Source of the DNA: a bacterium
GTDB taxonomy: Bacteria > Patescibacteriota > Minisyncoccia > Phycocordibacterales > Phycocordibacteraceae
Direction: 5' to 3'
Assembly: GCA_021812955.1 (NCBI GenBank)
Contig: JAKAMJ010000014.1
Location: 1-11,453 of the forward strand
Length of the DNA stretch: 11,453 nucleotides
The notes under the pieces are model-generated. The model made no database searches. It was not told where the DNA came from and saw only the letters and a program-made list of their open reading frames with translations. The position numbers and the translations under genes were made by a program. This document shows positions 6,239-11,453 of this stretch, piece by piece (positions within the stretch are counted from its first letter, which is position 1; the number at the start of each line of letters is the position of its first letter).

Positions 6239-6272
6239 AGTAAGTATCGAAGTCAGACTTCGATACTTACTT
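6238..6272. repeat. Palindrome copy 3, shared 3' end of two convergent genes
   Basis: AAGTAAGTATCGAAGTC (6238-6254), central A, and its complement (6256-6272): perfect 17-bp arms. It begins at the last base of the transposase stop codon and includes the last Lys codon and TAA of the helicase gene on the other strand. It probably forms a 3' hairpin in both transcripts. There is no T-run for a classical terminator. Confidence 0.85.
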
Positions 6273-7937
6273 GCGGAGTAGGCGGACGAGGCGGATGGTC
6301 TCGAAGGAGTGCCGGCCGCCCAAAGCATGAAAAACGGGCGAGAGCTTGTCGCCCGGGTGGGCCGCGAGGGCTTCGCGGATCTCGTCGATAATGTCAGCGG
6401 GTACGAGGTGCACGAAGTCTGGGCGGTCGAGCAAGCCGAGCTCTTGGAGCTCTTCGAGGTGGTGCACGATGGTCGAAGGGACGAATCCGCGCTCTTTTGC
6501 GGCGTCTTTGAGGCTCTTCGCCTCGCGGACGATGCCGAGGGTTTCGGCGAGGCGGGCGGGGAGCGCGCCGCTTCGCGGCGCGCGTTTCTCCTTCGCATTT
6601 CCCTTCCCATCTTCCATCCACGCGCCGCCCATCGCCTTCACAAATCTCTTTTGCAATTCTTCTCGTTCCTTCTCGCTCATCTCGGCGAAGGAATCCGCGG
6701 CGGCTTCGCTCGCCGCGCGGAAGTCTTTGTCTTTTTTAAGTATCTCCGGGTGCACCTCAAGCGCCCGCTCGTTCAAGCCGATCAGGTGCACACCAGCGAG
6801 CCGTCGCACGCGGCTGAGCGCGACGTACCCCTGCCCGTATTCAAACGCCTTCGAGAGGTCGATGACCGCCGCGTCCATGCTCATCCCCTGGCTCTTGTGC
6901 ACCGTCATCGCGTACGCGAGGCGGAGCGGGACCTGCGCGACGCTCGCCTTGACCTTGCCCTGTTCTTCGAGCTGCCACTCCATCGGCTCGGTCGCGACCG
7001 TCTTGCCTTCTTTCGTCTTCACCACAGGGTATCCGTCGCTGCCCCAACCGGTCACTACTCCCAGCGTCCCGTTGACGAACTTCCCTTGCGGCGAATTCTT
7101 TGTGAACATAACCGTCGCGCCCTCCTTCAGCTCAAGTGATTCGGGCGAAAGACAGCCTCGCATGAGACCCTGCACGAGAGTATCCTTGCCTTTTGAACTC
7201 ATACGGAACGTCTTTGCCGCGCCCGCGAGCTTCGCTAGCTCGCCAGAGTTGATCCGATCGACGTCGGCGTTGTGCGAAAAGAGTTTCGGCGCGTCGGCCG
7301 GTGGCGCGCCGCCACCGACCAGGCGCGCGGCGAGATGCTCTTCGTGATGCTGCGCGACGCGCCCGACGCGGATCGCCGAGAGCACTTCGAGGAAGTCGGC
7401 GTCGTCTTGGCGGTATTGTTCTGTGAGGTAGCAAACAATAGGATTCAATTCACGCCACACAGGCGAAGCGAACGCGAACGCAACGTCGCTACCGCGCTTC
7501 GCTATCGGCGGCAGCTGGAAGAAGTCGCCGACCAGGACGACAGTGATCCCTCCGAAGGGCCGCTCGCTGCGGCGCACCTCGCGGCATACCGCGTCCGCCA
7601 TCTCGAAGGTTGCCGCCGAGAGCATCGAGACTTCTTCGATAATCAGCACCTTGGCCTTCTGGATTCGCCGCGCGACGTGTTCCTTGCTGGCGATGCGATC
7701 GACATCGGCCTTCGAGAGCGACTCCGCGATGCCGATGCCGCTCCACGAGTGCAGCGTCATGCCGCCTACATGCGTCGCGGCTATTCCCGTCGCGGCAGTG
7801 ACAGACGGCTCGATGCCAGAGGCGCGCAGCCAATCGACGAACTCGTTCACAGTATGCGTCTTGCCGCTCCCCGGCTCGCCGGTGAGGAATACATTCGCGC
7901 CGGTCTTCAATATCGTCAATGCCTCGCCTTGCGTCAT
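6267..7937 (-). CDS. PIF1-like DNA helicase with C-terminal winged-helix-like domain
   Basis: A 556-residue SF1B 5'-3' DNA helicase of the PIF1/RecD2-like group. Visible motifs are Walker A GEPGSGKT (20-27), VLIIEEVSML (97-106; Glu-Glu in place of the usual Asp-Glu), GDFFQLPP (137-144), LTEQYRQ (171-177), HKSQGMS (347-353) and YVALSR (371-376). A charged linker follows (about 400-455), then a tail (about 460-550) that resembles the helix-turn-helix attached to bacterial PIF1 and RecQ-type helicases. It probably acts on forked or structured DNA in replication and repair. The start at 7937 has a TATACT box 6 nt before it. Its last codon and stop lie inside a transposon palindrome, so its extreme C-terminus may have been altered by that insertion. 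It is followed at its 5' side by an exonuclease gene in the same direction. Confidence 0.88.
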   Translation of the reverse strand: MTQGEALTILKTGANVFLTGEPGSGKTHTVNEFVDWLRASGIEPSVTAATGIAATHVGGMTLHSWSGIGIAESLSKADVDRIASKEHVARRIQKAKVLIIEEVSMLSAATFEMADAVCREVRRSERPFGGITVVLVGDFFQLPPIAKRGSDVAFAFASPVWRELNPIVCYLTEQYRQDDADFLEVLSAIRVGRVAQHHEEHLAARLVGGGAPPADAPKLFSHNADVDRINSGELAKLAGAAKTFRMSSKGKDTLVQGLMRGCLSPESLELKEGATVMFTKNSPQGKFVNGTLGVVTGWGSDGYPVVKTKEGKTVATEPMEWQLEEQGKVKASVAQVPLRLAYAMTVHKSQGMSMDAAVIDLSKAFEYGQGYVALSRVRRLAGVHLIGLNERALEVHPEILKKDKDFRAASEAAADSFAEMSEKEREELQKRFVKAMGGAWMEDGKGNAKEKRAPRSGALPARLAETLGIVREAKSLKDAAKERGFVPSTIVHHLEELQELGLLDRPDFVHLVPADIIDEIREALAAHPGDKLSPVFHALGGRHSFETIRLVRLLRK

Positions 7938-7949
7938 GCAGCAAGTATA
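7938..7949 (-). promoter_or_regulatory. Leaderless -10 box of the helicase gene
   Basis: TATACT on the minus strand (7949-7944), 6 nt before the ATG at 7937, in the 40-nt gap after the exonuclease gene. No clear -35 and no SD. Confidence 0.55.
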
Positions 7950-7977
7950 CCTTCGTCTGGACGAAATGCGCGAGACG

Positions 7978-8697
7978 TCATACCCCGAGATAGTGCTCGA
8001 GCGTGTATATCCAGTCGCCTTCCGTCTCTGGGCTCTGCTTCTTCTGCTCGAGCAGCCACCGCAGGTATCCCGGGTCGGCCTTCGCCACTTCTTCCAGCCG
8101 CTTGCCGGAGTATTTGCCGAACCGGATGGTGGTAAATAGAAGCGGGCGAGCTGAGATGGCGAGCATCGCGTCGAGTGCGGCTTCCTCGGTCCCGTGCCGC
8201 CCTTTCATCTTCGCGAGCAGCCGATCGAAAAGCGCTTCGAGCACGAGCACGTCGCCGAGCGCGTCGTGAGCCTCCGCTTCGATCTCGAGCCCGAGCAGGT
8301 AGCGCAGGTATTGCAACCGATAATTCGGGAGCGTGTCGTCCGGGTCGAGCGCATACGCGACCTTGTAGGTGCAGATGGAGCGCCGCGGCACGACCCCTTC
8401 GCGCCCGAGCATCGCCAGGTCGAATGCGGCGTTATGCGCCACGGTTACTGCCTCGTCGCTCTCGAGCAGGTCTTTCAGCCCCGAGTATTCAGGCGCGTCC
8501 GCGAACGACGGCCGACCGGCGACCATCTTCTCGGTTATGTGGTGGATCGCCATGGACTCTATGGAGATCGGGACAGGCGGTTTGTACAGCGCGTTCACGA
8601 GCGGCTCGTCCACGTATCGTTCCTTCAGCGCGAGCTGGCACAGGCGGTCTTGCGCGCCGTTGCCTGTAGTCTCCGTATCCAGGAAGATAATCTTCAT
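7978..8697 (-). CDS. DEDDh 3'-5' exonuclease, ExoX-type
   Basis: A 239-residue exonuclease of the DnaQ-like DEDD superfamily. The catalytic set is visible: DTET (Asp7 and Glu9), HNAAFD (Asp93) and HDALGD (His144 and Asp149), which makes it the DEDDh subtype. After the catalytic domain comes a short module around 192-222 (FGKYSGKRLEEVAKADPGYLRWLL), known from the C-terminus of ExoX-type exonucleases. It probably degrades single-stranded DNA ends in repair or mismatch correction. An in-frame ATG also exists at 8706. I chose 8697 because TATCAT then lies 7 nt upstream, the leaderless pattern seen elsewhere, and because the protein then starts directly with the first beta-strand, MKIIFLDTET. It lies 40 nt upstream of the PIF1-like helicase, which has its own -10 box. 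Confidence 0.88.
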   Translation of the reverse strand: MKIIFLDTETTGNGAQDRLCQLALKERYVDEPLVNALYKPPVPISIESMAIHHITEKMVAGRPSFADAPEYSGLKDLLESDEAVTVAHNAAFDLAMLGREGVVPRRSICTYKVAYALDPDDTLPNYRLQYLRYLLGLEIEAEAHDALGDVLVLEALFDRLLAKMKGRHGTEEAALDAMLAISARPLLFTTIRFGKYSGKRLEEVAKADPGYLRWLLEQKKQSPETEGDWIYTLEHYLGV

Positions 8698-8710
8698 CGC
8701 GTTCATGATA
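8698..8710 (-). promoter_or_regulatory. Leaderless -10 box of the exonuclease gene
   Basis: TATCAT on the minus strand (8710-8705), 7 nt before the ATG at 8697. It overlaps the alternative ATG at 8706, so a transcript from this promoter would exclude that start. Confidence 0.5.
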
Positions 8711-8729
8711 CCAGGCGCCGGCTGGCAGC

Positions 8730-8744
8730 AAAACCGCCAGGCGG
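8730..8744 (-). terminator. Weak terminator after the cohesin gene
   Basis: Minus-strand CCGCCTGGCGGTTTT, a short GC hairpin followed by four T, 22 nt past the cohesin gene stop and inside a longer GC-rich self-complementary stretch. It would separate the surface operon from the exonuclease gene. The T-run is short. Confidence 0.4.
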
Positions 8745-8766
8745 CCGGCAGCCTGCAAGCTGGCCG

Positions 8767-9525
8767 CTACGCCGTCCGATTCCGGTACCAGACCAGGCCG
8801 CCGATCAGCACGACTGCAAGCGCAGCGAGCCAGACATATACGGCACTGCCTGAAGACTGCTTCGCGGCGGTTCCTGCCGCCGCGAGCGACGTAGTAGACG
8901 CGGCGACCGGCGTCGTGGTCGCTGATTCCGTCGTCGTAGCCGTACTCGTCGCGGCGCTCACCGAGGCAGTCGTCTTCGCTACAGCCGGTTTCGGAGCGGA
9001 CTTCGCGGTGACCGCAGTCTTTGCAGGAACGGTGGTCGGAGCAGGCGCGACGGAGGCCGCTATCGTAGCGACAGCGCTGCCCTGGGTGCCGGAGAGCGCG
9101 TTCTTATTGCTGTCATCGAGCATCATGGACTGGCCTGTTACGCCGATCGTCGCCGTCCCCGATGCTTTCGCCGTGAATGTAACCGTCCCGAATACGGTCG
9201 GCGCGGTGACACCGCCGGGATATCCGGCAGTCTTCACGAGCGCGCCGTTCGCGTTATCGACGAGGTCATACCCGCCCGCCTTGAGCGCGAGCCAATCGGA
9301 GGCCAGGTCGAAGCCGGAAACCGACACGAGCGCCGGATCGAACGAGACGTTCGCACGAGCCGTGTATACCTTCGCGCCGGACGGCACCGCCGTGAGCGTC
9401 ACCGTGAACGTCTTGCCCGGCGTCACCGAGACCGTCGAAGGCGAAAGGCTTATGGACGCCGCGGAAACGGATGCAGGGAGCGCGAGCGCGAGCGCCGCGG
9501 AGATGATGAATAGGGTGCGGTTCAT
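8767..9525 (-). CDS. Cohesin-domain protein with C-terminal membrane anchor
   Basis: A 252-residue exported protein. Residues 1-22 look like a signal peptide ending ASVSA. About 24-155 form a beta-sandwich resembling a cohesin domain: ISLSPSTVSVTPGKTFTV, then VYTARANVSFDPALVSV, then VFGTVTFTAKASGTATIGV, in the usual order. A long Ala/Thr/Ser/Pro/Lys linker follows (about 156-225), suited to crossing a cell wall or surface layer. A single TM segment (about 228-246) ends in WYRNRTA, a short basic cytoplasmic tail. Cohesins bind dockerins, and the gene just upstream encodes a dockerin protein. Its ATG lies 2 nt after that gene's stop, so translation is probably coupled. I infer that it displays the dockerin protein at the surface. 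A cohesin fold used for other partners, common outside cellulosomes, is the alternative. Confidence 0.78.
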   Translation of the reverse strand: MNRTLFIISAALALALPASVSAASISLSPSTVSVTPGKTFTVTLTAVPSGAKVYTARANVSFDPALVSVSGFDLASDWLALKAGGYDLVDNANGALVKTAGYPGGVTAPTVFGTVTFTAKASGTATIGVTGQSMMLDDSNKNALSGTQGSAVATIAASVAPAPTTVPAKTAVTAKSAPKPAVAKTTASVSAATSTATTTESATTTPVAASTTSLAAAGTAAKQSSGSAVYVWLAALAVVLIGGLVWYRNRTA

Positions 9526-9527
9526 GA

Positions 9528-10154
9528 TTACGAAGCTAGATGGCTGATAAGCAGGTTGAAGTCGAAGATGTCTACGACGCCGTCGTGGTTGAGGTCTGCG
9601 CTCAGGCTCGCGCCTGTCTTGCCCCACTGCACGAGCAGCGCGTTGAAGTCGAGAACGTCCACTTTCCCGTCGCTGTTTATGTCGCCGACTGGCCCGGACG
9701 TCGGAGTTGTGACGACGGACGCTATCGCGCCTCCCCCGCCGCCGCCTCCGCCACCTCCACCGCCTGAAGACGGTGTGGATATATTTATCCCGTACGCGAA
9801 GACGCCGACCGGGGAAACGGCCGTCGTCCCGAGGCATGCTATCGCCCGGATCGTCTCTGACGAGGATACGCTTATCGGCGACGAATACGTCGCGCCGGAA
9901 GTACACGTGGGCGACGTGCCGTCCACCGTGTAGCGGATGCTGTCAGAGCCGCTCGCCGACAGCGAGACGCTCTGCACGCTCGTGTACGAGGAGCCCTGAG
10001 CCGGATCGGCAGAGACGGTCGTGCCGACGATGCCGCTCAAGCCCGTCTGGATGCCTCCCGTAGACAGCGTGCCGCCGACGGTAGAGGCCATAGCCGGCGT
10101 TGCTGCCGCCAACAGGAAGGCGACGCCCGCGGAAAGTGCGAATGATCGGTTCAT
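9528..10154 (-). CDS. Secreted protein with CHB_HEX_C-like domain and C-terminal dockerin
   Basis: A 208-residue exported protein. The signal peptide is about 1-24 (cleavage after AMA). Residues about 50-125 resemble the chitobiase/beta-hexosaminidase C-terminal domain (SIRYTVDGTSPT then SETIRAIA), an Ig-like accessory domain. A run of 12 Gly (131-142) forms a flexible linker. The C-terminus (157-206) is a type I dockerin with two calcium loops, DINSDGKVDVLDF (158-170) and DLNHDGVVDIFDF (187-199). All calcium-ligand positions 1, 3, 5, 9 and 12 are acidic or Asn. There is no catalytic domain. The ATG at 10154 lies 11 nt after the stop of the adhesin gene; a TTG at 10163 is an alternative. It lies in an operon with the cohesin protein, its likely binding partner. 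Confidence 0.82.
   Translation of the reverse strand: MNRSFALSAGVAFLLAAATPAMASTVGGTLSTGGIQTGLSGIVGTTVSADPAQGSSYTSVQSVSLSASGSDSIRYTVDGTSPTCTSGATYSSPISVSSSETIRAIACLGTTAVSPVGVFAYGINISTPSSGGGGGGGGGGGGAIASVVTTPTSGPVGDINSDGKVDVLDFNALLVQWGKTGASLSADLNHDGVVDIFDFNLLISHLAS
9737..9764 (-). repeat. Glycine-codon run
   Basis: A run of GGN codons encodes 12 consecutive glycines between the Ig-like domain and the dockerin of the secreted protein. Third positions vary, so it is not a pure trinucleotide slippage tract, which suggests selection for a flexible linker. Confidence 0.7.
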
Positions 10155-10165
10155 ATGTCGCAAGG

Positions 10166-11453
10166 CTATTCGGCCGGAGCTTCCGTATCTATCCCGTAGC
10201 TGGTCGAGTATGAGCCGCCGGACGTCCCCGCCGGCACTCGCGTCTCGACCACGATGTCTACCTGCCTTCCCGCCGCGGACGACGCGTCGCCGGCGAGCGT
10301 CATCGGCACGCTATACGCGCCCGGGCCAGCGATCGTTATAGCGCTCGTGGTCGCGTTCGCGTCGCTCGATTGCGGCGAGTAGAAGCGCAGGTTCCCGGCG
10401 ACCGGTATCGTCCCGCTCGGCGAACCGAGGAAGTCGTCGAACTTCATGCGAAGCTTCGTCTCGCCCATCGGCACGGTCACGTGGAATGTCCACGCCCAGC
10501 CGTCGTCAAAGCTGCCGTCAGCAGTCGCGTACGTCTTAGTCGCGTCGATGCCGGTCACGGCAAGCACCGCAGTGCTGTCATCCACGACCGTCGTCACTGT
10601 GTTGTCGCCCGAGGTCGCGAGGTTGTGCGAAGCATCAGCCGACTTCACGCGGAAGTGGTACGTCGTGTTCGGCGTGAGACCAGTGAGCGTCACGCTGTGC
10701 GATGACGTGAGCGTCGCGTCGGACGCGCTTGAAGAGCCGTAGCCGGAAGTCGTGCCGTACTCGACCTGCGACGTACTGTTCTCGTTCGTCGTCCAGGTGA
10801 TTTCGACCGTGCTCGTGCCGATGTTCATTGACTGCACGTTCGTGATGACCGGTGCGGTCGTGTCAGGCACGGACGCGCCCGTGAAGGTGACGGCAACCGC
10901 GTTCGGGTCGAGGACGCCGCTCGCGGCGTTCACGTGCACGACGCCGGCCGAGGAGCTGGTGAGCGTGGTCGTCTGCACGCCGTTTGCAAGCGTGAGGATA
11001 GTGCTCCCTAGGCTGCCAGAGCCGTCGGTCGAGAGCACGACCTTGGTCGAATCATCGGTGAGTATCGGATTACCGTATTGGTCTTCGCTTGTCACCGTTA
11101 TGGCGCTCGCGTCAGCCGTGGTGAGCTCCGTCGGGCTCGCCGTGATGCCGATCTGCGAGCGCGGACCCGGATTGACAGTAACCGTGAACGAAGTCGGGGT
11201 CGCGATGTTGCCGTGTGCGTCGGTCTTGGCGCAGGTGATGGTCGTCGTCTTATTCACTTGGAAGAGCGAACCGGATGCCGGCGTGCAGATTGCAGGCTGA
11301 TCGCCATCGACCGCGTCGCTCGCGATGGGTGCGGCGTACTTCACGATCGCACCGCCGAGCTGGTCGGCCGTGACGGTGATGTCGTCATGCGCTGCGATGA
11401 CCGGCTCCTTCGTGTCGTGAACCGTCACCTTGAACGATGTCGGTACCGCTGCA
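10166..11453 (-). CDS. Large secreted adhesin-like protein (HYR, Ig-like, FN3), 5' end missing
   Basis: The 3' part (428 codons) of a gene whose start lies beyond the right edge. The frame is open to the edge; the GTG at 11428 is internal. In order it encodes the end of one HYR domain (AVPTSFKVTVHD); a full HYR domain (EPVIAAHDDITVTADQLG to SFTVTVNPG); a bacterial Ig-like domain of the Big_1/invasin kind (ITASPTELTTADASAITVT, DQYGNP); a fibronectin type III domain (APVITNVQSMNIGTSTVEITW to GLTPNTTYHFRVKSAD); and a C-terminal module of about 130 residues ending in VPAGTSGGSYSTSYG. I do not know the name of that last module. Such proteins sit on the cell surface and bind other cells or polymers. 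No C-terminal TM segment or sorting motif is seen. It is the first visible gene of the dockerin/cohesin operon. Confidence 0.8.
   Translation of the reverse strand, partial: AAVPTSFKVTVHDTKEPVIAAHDDITVTADQLGGAIVKYAAPIASDAVDGDQPAICTPASGSLFQVNKTTTITCAKTDAHGNIATPTSFTVTVNPGPRSQIGITASPTELTTADASAITVTSEDQYGNPILTDDSTKVVLSTDGSGSLGSTILTLANGVQTTTLTSSSAGVVHVNAASGVLDPNAVAVTFTGASVPDTTAPVITNVQSMNIGTSTVEITWTTNENSTSQVEYGTTSGYGSSSASDATLTSSHSVTLTGLTPNTTYHFRVKSADASHNLATSGDNTVTTVVDDSTAVLAVTGIDATKTYATADGSFDDGWAWTFHVTVPMGETKLRMKFDDFLGSPSGTIPVAGNLRFYSPQSSDANATTSAITIAGPGAYSVPMTLAGDASSAAGRQVDIVVETRVPAGTSGGSYSTSYGIDTEAPAE

Larger units (their letters stand above)
5454..6272. mobile_element. RAYT/IS200-like element with flanking palindromes
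   Basis: A Y1 transposase gene is bracketed by palindromes sharing the core GAAGTCAGACTTCGAT: two on the left in opposite orientation (5456-5471 and 5485-5513) and one on the right (6238-6272). This resembles a REP-associated tyrosine transposase with its REP/REPIN sequences, or a degenerate IS200-type element without tnpB. No terminal direct repeats of a target site were seen, as expected for HUH Y1 enzymes. The outer limits given are those of the palindromes and may not be the true ends. Confidence 0.65.

Noticed and set aside
5454..6272. CRISPR array from the repeated palindromes
   Set aside because: Only three copies with unequal spacing, in different orientation and surrounding a transposase gene.
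9526..9906. Upstream extension of the cohesin frame to 9906
   Set aside because: The added residues are Arg-rich and antisense-like over the dockerin gene. The ATG at 9525 gives a clean signal peptide directly after the preceding stop.
1..11453. Recoded TGA (as in Gracilibacteria or Absconditabacteria)
   Set aside because: TGA ends the GH130, exonuclease and transposase genes at sensible lengths, and no TGA interrupts a conserved domain.
8767..11453. A true cellulosome cluster
   Set aside because: There is only one cohesin and one dockerin, and no glycoside hydrolase or carbohydrate-binding enzyme domain in the visible operon.
1..11453. tRNA, rRNA or known riboswitch
   Set aside because: No cloverleaf, rRNA core or recognised aptamer sequence was seen on reading both strands; the leader hairpins at 5320-5398 match no class I know.

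Overview
The window (11,453 bp, GC-rich in most parts) looks like a chromosomal segment of a bacterium, most probably a member of the Candidatus Patescibacteria / Candidate Phyla Radiation, perhaps a GC-rich Parcubacteria lineage. This placement is inference. It rests on compact gene packing, repeated leaderless promoters (a TATACT-like -10 box 6-7 nt before the ATG), a cohesin protein with a C-terminal membrane anchor beside an HYR/Ig/FN3 surface protein, and a small IS200-type transposase with its own palindromes. No rRNA, tRNA or CRISPR array was seen. TGA and TAA both serve as stops, so the code looks standard.

Left part (1-4590). panD (aspartate 1-decarboxylase) lies on the minus strand, divergent from a plus-strand set of three genes: a membrane-attached GH130-type glycoside phosphorylase-like protein, a 646-residue protein made of two GH130 domains in tandem, and a phosphomannomutase-like HAD protein whose ATG overlaps the preceding stop. 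A clear intrinsic terminator closes the set. Together they suggest mannoside phosphorolysis to mannose-1-phosphate followed by conversion to mannose-6-phosphate.

Middle part (4600-6272). This stretch is visibly richer in A+T and looks accessory. It holds a two-TM protein of unknown function on the minus strand, preceded by an SD sequence and three successive hairpins. It also holds a Y1/RAYT-type transposase bracketed by three copies of a palindrome with core GAAGTCAGACTTCGAT. The flanking stems of copies 2 and 3 differ in sequence but stay complementary. The right-hand palindrome contains the stop codons of both convergent genes.

Right part (6267-11453), all on the minus strand. A PIF1-like helicase with a C-terminal winged-helix-like tail and a DEDDh exonuclease of the ExoX type each have their own leaderless promoter. 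Upstream of them lies an operon, read right to left: a large secreted HYR / bacterial Ig / FN3 protein (5' end outside the window), a secreted protein with a chitobiase C-terminal-like domain, a 12-glycine linker and a type I dockerin, and a cohesin-domain protein with a signal peptide and a C-terminal membrane anchor. The spacing is 2-11 nt. The simplest reading is a minimal surface complex: the cohesin protein displays the dockerin protein on the cell, together with the adhesin-like protein.
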